Shown here one piece after another: positions 48,920-62,176 of a stretch of DNA of 64,000 nucleotides. The notes beneath the pieces are model-generated. The model ran no database searches, had not been told where the DNA came from, and saw only the letters and a list, made by a program, of their open reading frames with translations. Position numbers and translations under genes: made by a program. Each line of letters opens with the position of its first letter. Position 1 is the first letter of the stretch. The stretch is from Rhizomys pruinosus (taxonomy: Eukaryota > Chordata > Mammalia > Rodentia > Spalacidae): positions 600,521 through 664,520 of the forward strand of contig VZQC01007977.1 in assembly GCA_009823505.1 (NCBI GenBank), in the 5' to 3' direction.

Positions 48920-51828
48920 AAGACCTCCAAGTAGCGAGAGAAGGATTGGGGTTGAAGGACAGAGTGCGCTGGAGCATGGTTATTGGGAACAATCCAATAA
49001 AACCAACTTTAAATTTTGTGCTGAATTTAAAAACCTTATCCCCTTTTCCTAAAATGCATGCCTTGTCTAAAATAAAACTGAATACATTATAAAATGAGTT
49101 ACAGCCACGTGTAAGCAGAACACTGAAATTTTAGAACATCATTTACACTTTATGTAATTTAAGCTTCATGGAATTAGGCTGGTTCTATTTACTATGCAAT
49201 ATTGAAAGACTAAAAAAATACCCTGGAGAGGCTGCCATAAATGTTTCCCTGTATAAAGGTGACGGGCTTTTCTCCATGTCTCACCAGCATCTGGGAAATA
49301 CATTGCACTGGTTTTCAGAACCAGGAGATGTGCTGTCCTCTAGTCTCAGTACTTAGTGTCAGATTCAGACTCCATTTTGACAGGAAGGGAAAAGTACTCC
49401 CTTAGAGGTAGCAAATTGGAGCTCAGGGACTTTATCCCCCGAGCGCCTTGGACAAGTGGCCTGTCATCTTTTCCCACCGCATAGCTGCCAGTCTCAAACA
49501 GTGAGATATCACTCATGGCCCGTGCCCAGGCATGGCAGCAATTTCAAATAACAACTCCCAAACAGCAGCAGGCATGGTACTGGGAGACAATTTATTTCTC
49601 TGCCTGTGTCCCATCCCACAAGCAGAGGAAAGATCCTTCTTTGCAGGGCTGCTTTATGTGAGCCTCTAAATATTTTCCATAGCAGTAAGGCTGTATAAAA
49701 TTGTGTTAAGAGAGTCTACCCCAAGTTTGCCATAGATTTGGGCCTTAAACCTACCTAGTGAGTCATTCTGCTCCCCTAGTGGGTAGAATGCAGCAAGAGA
49801 CCATTCTGCTCAAAACTTCGGCTTCCTGGAGAATCATTAGTGTGCTTTACTGTGCAATCAGAGATGATCTGAATGTGAGATAACACCTCAAACACATGTT
49901 GCAATCTCTCTGGGTTTTGCAAAATCATTGTAAAGTGGATTTTAAGTCATAACAAACCAAGGAAAAGGAGGGTGTAATTGCATGTTAGAGAGAGGGATGG
50001 TGGGATTATGCTTCTGCAGCAAATGAGCTAGGTAATTCCTCCCTGTGGCCCCTCTGTGTGGACACTGCCCACCCGGAGGCCTTTCCTGTCTTGTAGGAAA
50101 TGATCAGCTGTCCTCTGGAGAGGGGCTGCTAACAGAGGGACAACAGGGAGCATGTCCACGTCCGTGGGGACGCTTGTATCAGTGTCACCTGGCCTGGACA
50201 GGTGTCTACTTTTCTGGGCCCTTGAACCCCATGCACCTTTAACGGGAGCTTCCTGGGACTTCAGTTCAGTATCCTCTTCCTAAAGCTATACAGTACCACT
50301 TGGCACTCCTAAATCACTGTTTCCTATCTGGCATCTACCTGTGCCACATACACTTTGAATGCCCCTTATCAAAAACATGTACCACAGAGAGGCTTCTTCT
50401 TCTGAGTTCTCACACACACAGGGTCTAGCTCTCTATCTGCTAGGAAAATGGAAATCGAAAGCTATTTATCCAGCCATCACAAGGCCATTCAAGGGCAGGA
50501 GCCCCACATTCAGGAAGCTTTCCTCTCTTTCTCTGAAGTCTGTAAACTTCATGTTTCCAGTAAGAAAACACTTCTTGCACATGGGACTGTTTCCTGCACT
50601 GTCCAGAAGAGGAGAGCGATCAACTTAGAAGCAGGAAGATGCTGGCCACACCTACCTGCAGGTCACATTTTGTGTCCTGGCATGGTGATGGGAACCAGTG
50701 CTTCAGAACACAAGAAGCTTTCAGAGTTCCCCCAACAAAGGGCCTTTCAGGAAAAATGCCCTTTTTCTACTGAGTTCACCTAGTGTAGACTTAACCTAGA
50801 ACATGCCCTCCTGGTTAACCATGATTGCCATGTTCTTTAAATATTTGCAAGGCCATCGATGTTGACTTTTCCAAACCAGAACGAAAATCTAACAAACTAC
50901 AGACATGATTTGTTCCCTGGAACAGCTGTGGATTGGGTTTTCAAGTTTGCTGTCCTCTCATTAGGAAGTATTCCTCAAAACAGAATAGCCTACCCTGAGC
51001 CCAGATCTTGGGTTTTCTATTTCTTCTCCAATCAAAGGACCCAGAGCTCTTTAGAGAAATGACTCATTGTAGGTCTAGAGCTGGGGAGATGGAAGATAAT
51101 CAGCCGGGAAGAGCTATAACACCAAGGAATGAGGATTGCTCAAAAGGCAAACTAACAGGCCACGTCAAGGAGACACCACCACGACCACGTGGGAGCAGTA
51201 TAGGCGACAATAACACAGTACTGAATTAGAACCCAAAGTATAAAACTAATATCCAAGAGCCCATACTGCCAGAAACAAATGGGGGAGAGAGATAACCAGT
51301 GTGTGTGGAATCCTAAACGATCCCTACGCAACTCTTCCAGGTGGGCGGAGCACACCTTCCAGTCCACGCACGAGGGCTGACTATGGTACTGCACTTCCAG
51401 AGAGTACTGCACAGAATGAGGGAGCCGCTGGGCATCGGGAAACCTGCCGATAGCACTGCTGGACCAGGTGATGGAAGTCCTGGTGAACAGTGGTTAAGTC
51501 ACGGAGACAGCATTTGGGACTGTGTTTGAAAATCCAGCTGTTCCCATCAGTATTTGAATGTAGACCCTATGCGAAGCTACTGCTGGCTGGACTGAGGGGC
51601 GTCCATTGGTGGGTGTCCTCAGAGACCTCTGCTCGACATACAGTGTTGCCCAGTGCTCCGATTTCTGACACCCCTCTCCCCCAAATTGTTGGATATACTT
51701 TTTAGGAACTCAAAAAGCTTTCTCCATGACCCAATAACTAAAATTAGTAGTCAAGGAGAATTCTGATGTCCTTAAGTTAGAAGAAATAAAATGTACATAG
51801 CTGTTATGAGTTAAAAGTAGATGAGCGG

Positions 51829-52073
51829 GGCTGGAGAGATGGCCTAGTGGTTAAGAGCACCGAATGCTCTTGCAGAGGACCAGGGTTTGATCCCCAGCAC
51901 CCACATGGCAGCTAAGAACCATCTGTAACTCCAATTCCAGGAGAACTCCAGTTCCAGGGGAATCCGAGACCCTCTTCTGACCTCTGCAGCATTGCACGAC
52001 ACAGGTGCACAAACCTACATGCAGACAGTACATTCATACACACACAAAAAATAAAAATAAAATAAATAAATTA
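51829..52073 (+). mobile_element. B2-type SINE with TSD
   Basis: Duplicated-segment form. The duplication AAAAGTAGATGAGC is at 51815-51828 and 52074-52087. Confidence 0.95.
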
Positions 52074-52087
52074 AAAAGTAGATGAGC

Positions 52088-52222
52088 ATTTTTTTTTTTT
52101 TTTGGTGTTTTGGAGACAAGGTCTCCCTGTAGCCCCAGCTGGCCTGGAGCTTGCTCTGTAGACCAGGCTGGCCTTGAACTCCACCTGCCTCTGCCTCCTG
52201 AGTGCTGGGATTAAAGGTGTGA
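52088..52222 (-). mobile_element. B1 SINE
   Basis: GAGACAAGGTCTCCCTGTAG and CCAGGCTGGCCTTGAACTCC. A short central part (CACAGAGATC) is missing. It begins directly at the right duplication of the preceding B2. Confidence 0.92.
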
Positions 52223-53220
52223 CCATTATTTTTATCTGGAGGTTTTACTATAAAGGCTCAATAGATGTTTAATTAGGTCGAAATCTCCCAGTGGGTAAGC
52301 CAGTGCTTAACAATGCAGACCCAGGAGAGGTGGTTGGTTACTAAGTGCGACAGGCCTGGTTCTGCATCCTGCCTGCCTGTCTGGGATGAATCCCCAGCAC
52401 TGTTTCTCTATACTCTGCTTCCCAGCAAGAATGCACTAGTGTGTTCATCTTTGAGATGGGACTTCTGTGACCATTGGCCTCTACAGAGGAGCCAGTCTAC
52501 TGACTGTTTGGACTGTCCATGCTGACACAGATGAGGAGTTAACCCGTGAAACTAAGCACCCAGTTTCCTGCATTGAGAGTCTAGCCATGGAGCACACAGT
52601 GGTTCTCCTGGTACGGGCACCCCACACTTGGTTCATCCACATCTGCTGTGACTATCGCAAATGGCTTCAACAAAGACTACTGATGAGAACAGGAAGTAGA
52701 TGCTGGTGAGGCAGTTTAGGGCAAAAAGACTCCAAAGAAAACTGACTGCTTTTTTTCTCTTGAGGAAAACCAGAAATGTCCTTGTCAGAGGTCAGAGATA
52801 CCAGGAATGTCTAAGCCCAAAATGCCTCTGGTTCTGCCAAGACTAGAGGCTGGGGATGCCAGGAAGGGGGTGTTGTTTTCCTTATCTCTTTCTCCTAAAG
52901 AAGTAGCCCTTTCCAGGAAACCATCCTGAAGCGGTGACCTGAAACTTTCGGCCATGGAATCCTCCACACGCAGACCCTCCCTGCTGCACAGGAGTGAGTG
53001 CTGCCTTCTTTCTTTCTTAAGAACCCTATACTAAAATAACTTCTTTTTAAAAACTCACTCTCTGTGAGCTTCATTCCTGGAGCTGGAGAAGAATTCAAAA
53101 GCCTCTGGCTTGAAATGGCTTCAGTGGCCACTGAGTTTCTGGGACCCTGGCTTCTCTAAGTACAACATGGGCTGAGAAAGGTGCCACTGCTCTCAAAGGC
53201 ATGCAGATATTTCCATTTCA

Positions 53221-53244
53221 ACACACACACACACACACACACAC
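53221..53244. repeat. (AC)12 microsatellite
   Basis: Pure AC run. Confidence 0.95.
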
Positions 53245-53253
53245 TTACAGTTT

Positions 53254-53416
53254 CAGCCAGGTGTGGTGATGCATGCCTTTAACCCCAGCACTCAAGAGGC
53301 AGAGGCAAGCAGATCTCTGTGAGTTCAAGGCCAGCCTGGTCTACATAGGGAGTTCCAGGCTAGCTGAGCTATAGGAAGACCCTGACTCAAAAAGGCCAAA
53401 AAAAAAAAAAAAAAAT
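53254..53416 (+). mobile_element. B1 SINE
   Basis: GCCAGGTGTGGTGATGCATG, CACTCAAGAGGCAGAGGCAA and a GACCCTGACTCAAAAAGGCC end with an A-tail. Confidence 0.94.
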
Positions 53417-54999
53417 CGGGAAATTTCAGATAAAGCATATGTTCTCTATGTGTTTACAGAAAAAAGTGGGTCTTTGTGTGTGTACGCTTTGACAGAGACC
53501 CGAGAGGCAGTGTTTGGGGAGAAGGAGGCACCATCAAAAGGAAGCCAATAGCTCAGTTTCAGTAGCCAGCAGCTTGGGAACGTGTCCAGGGACGATGCAT
53601 GGACTTGATACATGCAGGTGTGACAGACCAGAGCAAGGTGCATCTGTCTTACTAGACTCTTAAGAGAGCTGATGCTCTCTTGTATTGGCCTTTGGTTGCC
53701 ACATTGGAGGGGCTGCCCTCTGGAGACCTGCTCTGTCCTGGCTATAGTTTGCCACACTGGGATGGAGGGTCCTTCCCAAGAGCATTCCTAAAGCTGGTTA
53801 TTTTAAGATGAGCCACCACATCCTAGTATGATGTCCCAACATCCCAATGGGACTCCTTAAGGTAAGAAGGATATGTGTGTCTGAGTTTTGAAGGGGAAAG
53901 TAATGCTGTTTTTCCAGGGTGGAAATGCCTAATAATGTGCCTGACAGTGCTGCTGTGTGAAAGTAGCCAGTAAGGCACTGATGGGGTGACACAGAGCAAG
54001 ACTGGGGTGACTGATACATCCCGTGGAACTGCTATACTGGGACTGCTCCCCTATCTCATGAAGGGTGACCCCACAAACAGGCACAAGGGACAGCAAGTGA
54101 AAGGAGGATGGGAGAAGGCTTCTTTTTGTGCTGGGATCGCCCTGGAAGGACACAGGTGGGAAGCCTTCTAATGAGGGATGATTATGACCATACTGTATGC
54201 TGGGGGGACTTGGGGCTTCTTAGGAAAGGCCAAGCTAGCAAAACATGAGCAGGTTGAATGCAATAGCCAACTACATCTACTAGTGAAACAGAACTTGGTT
54301 TTCTGTTACAGAGCTAGAAAAAAACCAGAGGCTTATGTAGCACCTATTCTCCATCTGGCATGTTGGTAATCATAGTTACTAATGCATATCTATTTTGAAT
54401 AATCCATAATGAAGTTGATGCTATGATTGCATGTTCATGATAAAAATAAGCATTTCAGATGTAGTTCTACAATCCTTCTTCTGTTAGAGAATCAAATCAT
54501 CCCTATGATTGGGGTTTGACACACTCTCTCTGTGAGAGCCCTGAGTGTCTTTCAGATCTAAGATGTACCCAGATTCTTAGGAAGCCGCAAAAGGATAGAA
54601 GAAATATGACATCTCAAACAGCAGGGGCTGCCATGCACCAAGCACACGGGGCACTCAAGGTCACATGGCTGCCAGTTCCGCATGCTCTATCTGCAGAATG
54701 ACTCATTTTGATTCTTACCAGATCTGAAGGATACTTGGGGTTCTCTGAATTCTGCCTTCATCTTGGCTTTTCCTTGACTATACAACAGTAAACTCAGACT
54801 TTGGGGATCAGAGGAGAGGCACAGGGAATGCAGAGTCAGGCAAGATGAAGAGTTCTGTGGACCGACAGCAGTAGTAACACAACCATGTGGTTGTGCCTCA
54901 CTGAACAGTCAAAATGGGTAAGATGACAGATTTTATGTCAAGTGGATTTGATGAGCAATGAAAACATGCTTTAAAAAGGGCCCAGGGGGAAGGAAGTGT

Positions 55000-55250
55000 G
55001 TGCCACGCAAGCGCAAGGGCCGCAGTTAGGATGCCCTGCACCCACTCGGGAAGTATGTCAGCTATCTGGACTCCCAGCACTTGGGAGGCAGAAATTGGAT
55101 CTCAGGGCAAGCTGGCTGGCTAGCAGAGCTGGAACCTGCAAGCTATGATTAAGCAAGAGGCCCTGCCTCAGTCAGTGAAGTAGACAGTGCTCAAGGAAGA
55201 CATACATCCCTGCACACACGTGAACACACATATGCATAATGCATATGCAT
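55000..55250 (+). mobile_element. Decayed B4/RSINE-type SINE
   Basis: CTCCCAGCACTTGGGAGGCA, GAGGCCCTGCCTCAGTCAGT and a CACACACGTGAACACACATA tail are the B1-like half and tail of B4. Confidence 0.7.
55239..55250. promoter_or_regulatory. POU-dimer (MORE-type) palindrome
   Basis: ATGCATATGCAT is the textbook MORE sequence bound by Oct-1/Oct-4 homodimers. It is part of a longer inverted repeat, CATATGCAT-A-ATGCATATG, at 55229-55247. It sits in the tail of an old SINE. Confidence 0.4.
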
Positions 55251-55255
55251 GCCAA

Positions 55256-55412
55256 TTTTTTTGTTTTTCGTGTGTGTTTTTGAGACAAGGTATTCCCGTC
55301 ACCCCAGCTGCCTTGGAACTTGCTCTGTAGACCAGGTTGGCCTTGAACTCACAGTGATCTGCCTGCCTCTGCCTCCCAAGTGCTGGGTTTAAAGGTGTGT
55401 GCCACCACACCA
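55256..55412 (-). mobile_element. B1 SINE
   Basis: GAGACAAGGTATTCCCGTC and CCAGGTTGGCCTTGAACTCA. GCCAATTTTTTT is repeated at 55251 and 55414 as the duplication. Confidence 0.93.
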
Positions 55413-56126
55413 GGCCAATTTTTTTTTAAAGAAAAAATAAGAAAAAACTTTAAAAATCTGTAACATACTAATATCAGCACAATATGCTCATTTATCTGTT
55501 CCTTCAAAACACAGGTGTGGATATGCACCAGCTGTGATGAGGAAGACTCTGGAAGGCTTCAGGGACCAGATTTAATGGTTTCAATCTCTTCTGAGTCTCT
55601 CTAACACATCAGTTAGCCCCTTAAAGCTACAAGGTGCACTGATTTAGGAAGCCAGGTTGTCAGCTTTCAGAGGGAAATGTGAAGGGAGGGAAGAGGTTCT
55701 GCTGGAAGAAATCCTCGCCCCTGGCCAGAGCTATCCACGTGTTATTTCACCTAGTCCCATGCAGTCCTGGGACAGTGCCTCTATAATGGCTCCTCTGTGA
55801 TGGGGACACGGGCTCCAAGGCCATGCTGGTAAAGAGCCTTGGGGACTGAGAATCCACGTCTCTCCATATTTCCAGGATGCCCCAAGGGGCTGGATACTCC
55901 GGCCACTGGAACTGGGTGTGTTGTATGAGAAAGCTGTGAACTCTGTTCATTTACCTTTGGTCCCTGTTCCATCCCCCATGCACAAGAGAGTTATTTTCCT
56001 CTGCAGGATAATGGGAACAATGAGGCAGCAGTCTCCAGGTCACGGTGTGGGGGAGGGGTGTGCAGCAGAAACAAAGCCTCACACAGGCAGCCTTTGTTCC
56101 AGACAAAGGGTCAGCATGGTACCAAG

Positions 56127-56144
56127 GCTGGGACATGTCCCAGC
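56127..56144. promoter_or_regulatory. 18-bp perfect palindrome with a p53-type half-site
   Basis: GCTGGGACATGTCCCAGC is its own reverse complement. Its centre, GGACATGTCC, fits the p53-family half-site RRRCWWGYYY. No second half-site is within 13 bp, so a full response element is not shown. Confidence 0.35.
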
Positions 56145-58434
56145 ATCTTCAGGATGGATGAATGACAGCTGAGCTGGAGGTAACTTAGCCACAGGAAGGT
56201 GAGCCTGGGTCATTCTCAAGAACCCAACTGCTAATTTGGACAACAAGGGCCACCAGGACAAAACCACTGAGGGACAGTGATTTTTTTAAAAAAATTCTTT
56301 ATCAGCTTGGATTTTACCATTTCTAGTACAGGGCCCTTAGAACAAACCTTATGGAGATGCAGCCTCCCTGGAATAACGGGAGGGTATTAAGTGCATATTG
56401 GGAGTCAAGAAGGCTAGCAGCCCCTTGTGATGGCAAGAGGCTCTGAGCTGGCGAAACTGAGGACGTGAGCTGTGGTGCAGGCTCTGACCCCACATTTGAC
56501 TTCTAAGCGTAGTGTTTTGTCCCGGCGTCTTGTCTTTATGTCCCAGCAGTGACTCAGACACGGGGCTCCGAACCCAGGAGGAGGGGGCTGCTTGGCTCTA
56601 GAATGCTCTCCCCCCCTTCCTTTCCCTTGCGGCTTCTGGCCTAGGGGATGATGCTGCCTTTCCTTTTTGTTAATCCTCTGGAATCACACTCCCAGACACA
56701 CCCAGAGGTGTGCTTTACTAACCAGCAGGTGTTTCTCAATGTAGTGAGGTTGAAGAGGTTAACCCTGGCAGTGATTAACAGCCCTAACACATGCAGAGTG
56801 CTTTCCCTGGACAAAGGGGAGATTCATGTCTTGGGGAGAATGAGCAAGTTGGCACAAGATTGCCTCATGCCACTCAGAACTGTACACAATTTAAACTTAT
56901 GAACTGCTTCTTTCTGGAATTTTCCATCTCATAATTTTGGGCTGTGGTTGACCACAGGTAGCTGAAACCACAGAATGAAATGTGTTGATAAAGGAGGGGC
57001 TACTGTATTTTATTTCTCTTAAGTACCCCTTAGCACCTGTAGGGTGAGCATAAGGACCACCCAAAGATAATATGTACTCCCTCCTGACCACAACCAGTAG
57101 ATACACTATTTGTGGTGACACATGTGATTGATTAAATGAAGGATTTTGAGATGAGATCACCTGGGAGGACCCTAAATGCTTCACTTTCTTGCTGAGGGTC
57201 AATTCACCCTTCAGCCACCTCAGTTAAGAAGCCTCCCCAGGGAGACAGAGAGGACTCTGACAGCCATTGGGCACTCAGTGACTGGCAAGCAGGTTTCGCT
57301 GTCACACACAGTTTTTTAGCACAATGTGGTTCTTTAGGGCTCAGAAGAGATGAAAAGACCCCTAAGAATAATTTCATGGCACTACTCAGAGCTGTTTTTG
57401 GGCCTGGACAAGTGGCCCATCTGATGCAGAGCTGGGGCTGGGGTAGCAAGCCCTTAGTAAAGACCACTCTGAGCAAAGCCGGGGGGACTCTGACTCCCAG
57501 TCTGATGGAAGGTGGGGCTGCAGCAGCCATACCACAGCCCTGGCAGAGCAAGCCTCAGCCCTCCGCTGACCGGAGGTTCTGACTGTTTAATCCTGTTCCC
57601 AACAACCTCTCATCTCAAGTTGGTGAAGGCTCCCAGTGGCACTTAGCACAGGGCCAGGTGCTTTAGGCCTTCACTGGACTTGTCACCCTAAGTTTATTTG
57701 GTAGTTTTTGAGAAAAATTTATGATTTTCCTCTTTTTCCTTTTGGAAATGGAGTCTCATGTAGTCCAGGCAAGACCTGACCCCACTTGTAGCTGAGGATG
57801 TCCTGCACCTCTGGCCCTCCTATGTTCAGCTCTCGAGTGCTGGATTACAGACTTGTGCCATCAGATCCAATCTATGTGGTGCTAGAGATGGGACCCAGGG
57901 CTTCGTGGTGCTAGGCAAGCACCCTGCCAATGGAGCGATAGCCCCAGGCTTGCATTTTGAGTTTTCAAAAGACTTGCTCGGGCTACTGTATTTAGGCTTT
58001 ACTGGCTTCCCAACCTGCTCTGTGCAAGGAAATCAATCTGCTTCAGACTTCCAAGGGAAGGAGACAAGCTCACAGGGAGCCCAAAGCTCCTGCGCCCTGA
58101 GCAGGTACTCAACTGGGAACCACTCCTGTAGTCTCCCCAGGACATCCTGGGAGTTGTCAGCAGGGCTGCTTCCTCCACATTGTAACGCCCACCACATGGC
58201 CCAGGCTGGGTTTGGTTTCTACATTTCAGCTATCTAATAAAAACCATTTTTCCAATGGCCACAGAGAGAGTTCTAAAGTATGCTTTCTGGAAGTCTGCTA
58301 ATTAGCTCCCCGCTTCCATGTGGCAAGCCAGGGGTTCCTGGCCCAGCCACTTCTCTCTCGGGTTATTCTGGTCTTCAACAGTAAACTGTGTGTGAGTGGG
58401 GTGGACCCAGGTAGGCCATGCCAGGCCTCAGGGC

Positions 58435-58640
58435 TTTATGTGTTGAAATGGAATCCCCATTATGAAGCATTAAGTGGATGAATTAGAATCTGACTTCCTA
58501 CACACCCACAGACATGCATTTCCCCTCTTCTGCCATGTGAGGGCCTCAGCCACAGAATCATGAGCCAAAAAAGGCCTCCTTCATTAACACTAAATTTATG
58601 GTACTGCATTATTAGCAACAGAACACTCACTAATACACTT
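58435..58640 (+). mobile_element. MaLR-type LTR fragment, plus orientation
   Basis: TGTTGAAATGGAATCCCCAT, CTTCTGCCATGTGAGGGCCT and AACAGAACACTCACTAATAC follow the plus-strand order of MaLR LTRs, opposite to the fragments at 14135 and 19085. Confidence 0.65.
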
Positions 58641-58948
58641 TGAGTTTTAAGTGGTAACAGTGGAAATCATCAAGATTTGGGGATAATTTGGAAGGACAAC
58701 ACCACTGGGTACAACACTAGTAATCTGTTTCCTAGGTTCTGGAAAATGTTTCAGCTTTTCTGTATTAATAATGACATAGGTTAGTCCAGGGTTTTGCAAG
58801 GGCCCAGCGCAGTGCTCTGAATTATTCAATTAAGAAAAGGAACAAAAGCAAGGAAGGGTCCCTAAATCTAATATGTGTTCCCACTTCTCTCACATGCTGT
58901 GATGCCAATAAACCCTCCCTCAAAACCATCAGCAAAGACACAGGGAAG

Positions 58949-59374
58949 CACCTGCATGCTCAGTACTCCTCAGCAACCCCATAAAGGCAGGCACGGTGCT
59001 ACACGTTGAGTACTCCTCAGCAACCCCATAAAGGCAGGCACAGTGCTGCACACTGAGTACTCCTCAGCAACCCCATAAAGGCAGGCACAGTGCTGCACAC
59101 TGAGTACTCCTCAGCAACCCCATAAAGGCAGGCACAGTGCTGCACACTGAGTACTCCTCAGCAACCCCATAAAGGCAGGCACAGTGCTGCACGCTCAGTA
59201 CTCCTCAGCAACCCCATAAAGGCAGGCACAGTGCTGCACGCTCAGTACTCCTCAGCAACCCCATAAAGGCAGGCACAGTGCTGCACGCTCAGTACTCCTC
59301 AGCAATCCCATAAAGGCAGGCACAGTGCTGCATGCTCAGTACTCCTGAGCAACCCCATAAAGGCAGGCACAGTG
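58949..59374. repeat. 47-bp minisatellite, nine copies
   Basis: The unit contains CAGTACTCCTCAGCAACCCC, ATAAAGGCAGGCACAGTG and CTGCACGCT. CACACTGAG and CACGCTCAG versions occur in consecutive runs rather than mixed. Confidence 0.95.
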
Positions 59375-60034
59375 TTCCTGCAAGCTGGTACTTCCCAGCA
59401 TATCCTCTGCTCAAATGTAGACTCTGGAAATAAAATACTAGTGATGCCTTATGTAAACTAAAGACAGGGAGAATTTAAACATGAAGGCAGTCAGCTGAAT
59501 AATCAACATCTGATGAATCCACCCATGTGGCCTTAAGTGACGTGTTCTTTTCTCTCAGGAACATCAGCAAATGAGTTTGCCAGCGCCACTGTGACCAAAG
59601 CACTACACCTGAGAGACTTAGACCGCAGGAAGGGAGTCTTGCGGGCCTGAGGTCTGAAATCAGGATGGCTGCTTCCCCTGCCTTCTGCTGTTCCTGACTA
59701 TGGAACACATGTGCACGCTGCATGTTCCCCGTGTTCCTGTCTGAAGGGCCTCCCTCAAAAGAACCCCAGCCACACTGGATTTGGAGTCCACCAGAAAGCC
59801 ATCTGAACACTATTTACAAAAAAGTATTGCATTTTCAGTACTCAGTTTCAACGCATGAACAGACACAATTCAATACTTGACAATCAGAATAGAACATTCC
59901 AGGTGGGTTCATGGTCCACCTCACTGACTGCAAACATGGATAAAAAGATTAAAACCAAGCAAAGGAATGTAAATCTAATATGGGTACCTGCTTAATCGAG
60001 TGCTTGTCTTCACTAAGGCTCAGAGATGTAGAAC

Positions 60035-62176
60035 GAAACTGATCTTAACTTCTTCTTAGGCATGTGTGTGCACGTGTGTGCAGGTGCAAAGGACAGAGGC
60101 TGTCTGGCATCAGGCTCAACTGTGCTGTCTTATCTTTTTCAGATAGCTCTCTCGAAACTGATCTTAACTTCTTCTTAGGCATGTGTGTGCACGTGTGTGC
60201 AGGTGCAAAGGACAGAGGCTGTCTGGCATCAGGCTCAACTGTGCTGTCTTATCTTTTTCAGATAGCTCTCTCGAAACTGATCTTAACTTCTTCTTAGGCA
60301 TGTGTGTGCACGTGTGTGCAGGTGCAAAGGACAGAGGCTGTCTGGCATCAGGCTCAACTGTGCTGTCTTATCTTTTTCAGATAGCTCTCTCGAAACTGAT
60401 CTTAACTTCTTCTTAGGCATGTGTGTGCACGTGTGTGCAGGTGCAAAGGACAGAGGCTGTCTGGCATCAGGCTCAACTGTGCTGTCTTATCTTTTTCAGA
60501 TAGCTCTCTCGAAACTGATCTTAACTTCTTCTTAGGCATGTGTGTGCACGTGTGTGCAGGTGCAAAGGACAGAGGCTGTCTGGCATCAGGCTCAACTGTG
60601 CTGTCTTATCTTTTTCAGATAGCTCTCTCGAAACTGATCTTAACTTCTTCTTAGGCATGTGTGTGCACGTGTGTGCAGGTGCAAAGGACAGAGGCTGTCT
60701 GGCATCAGGCTCAACTGTGCTGTCTTATCTTTTTCAGATAGCTCTCTCGAAACTGATCTTAACTTCTTCTTAGGCATGTGTGTGCACGTGTGTGCAGGTG
60801 CAAAGGACAGAGGCTGTCTGGCATCAGGCTCAACTGTGCTGTCTTATCTTTTTCAGATAGCTCTCTCGAAACTGATCTTAACTTCTTCTTAGGCATGTGT
60901 GTGCACGTGTGTGCAGGTGCAAAGGACAGAGGCTGTCTGGCATCAGGCTCAACTGTGCTGTCTTATCTTTTTCAGATAGCTCTCTCGAAACTGATCTTAA
61001 CTTCTTCTTAGGCATGTGTGTGCACGTGTGTGCAGGTGCAAAGGACAGAGGCTGTCTGGCATCAGGCTCAACTGTGCTGTCTTATCTTTTTCAGATAGCT
61101 CTCTCGAAACTGATCTTAACTTCTTCTTAGGCATGTGTGTGCACGTGTGTGCAGGTGCAAAGGACAGAGGCTGTCTGGCATCAGGCTCAACTGTGCTGTC
61201 TTATCTTTTTCAGATAGCTCTCTCGAAACTGATCTTAACTTCTTCTTAGGCATGTGTGTGCACGTGTGTGCAGGTGCAAAGGACAGAGGCTGTCTGGCAT
61301 CAGGCTCAACTGTGCTGTCTTATCTTTTTCAGATAGCTCTCTCGAAACTGATCTTAACTTCTTCTTAGGCATGTGTGTGCACGTGTGTGCAGGTGCAAAG
61401 GACAGAGGCTGTCTGGCATCAGGCTCAACTGTGCTGTCTTATCTTTTTCAGATAGCTCTCTCGAAACTGATCTTAACTTCTTCTTAGGCATGTGTGTGCA
61501 CGTGTGTGCAGGTGCAAAGGACAGAGGCTGTCTGGCATCAGGCTCAACTGTGCTGTCTTATCTTTTTCAGATAGCTCTCTCGAAACTGATCTTAACTTCT
61601 TCTTAGGCATGTGTGTGCACGTGTGTGCAGGTGCAAAGGACAGAGGCTGTCTGGCATCAGGCTCAACTGTGCTGTCTTATCTTTTTCAGATAGCTCTCTC
61701 GAAACTGATCTTAACTTCTTCTTAGGCATGTGTGTGCACGTGTGTGCAGGTGCAAAGGACAGAGGCTGTCTGGCATCAGGCTCAACTGTGCTGTCTTATC
61801 TTTTTCAGATAGCTCTCTCGAAACTGATCTTAACTTCTTCTTAGGCATGTGTGTGCACGTGTGTGCAGGTGCAAAGGACAGAGGCTGTCTGGCATCAGGC
61901 TCAACTGTGCTGTCTTATCTTTTTCAGATAGCTCTCTCGAAACTGATCTTAACTTCTTCTTAGGCATGTGTGTGCACGTGTGTGCAGGTGCAAAGGACAG
62001 AGGCTGTCTGGCATCAGGCTCAACTGTGCTGTCTTATCTTTTTCAGATAGCTCTCTCGAAACTGATCTTAACTTCTTCTTAGGCATGTGTGTGCACGTGT
62101 GTGCAGGTGCAAAGGACAGAGGCTGTCTGGCATCAGGCTCAACTGTGCTGTCTTATCTTTTTCAGATAGCTCTCTC
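60035..62176. repeat. 119-bp satellite-like array, 18 apparently identical copies
   Basis: 2142 bp is exactly 18 x 119. The unit starts GAAACTGATCTTAACTTC and passes through TGTGTGTGCACGTGTGTGC, GACAGAGGCTGTCTGGCATC and TTATCTTTTTCAGATAG. I see no variant base between copies. The 77-residue ORF in each copy is a by-product of the repeat. Confidence 0.98.

Noticed and set aside
60035..62176. CRISPR-like regular spacing
   Set aside because: There are no variable spacers between constant repeats: the whole 119-bp unit is constant, and the genome is mammalian.
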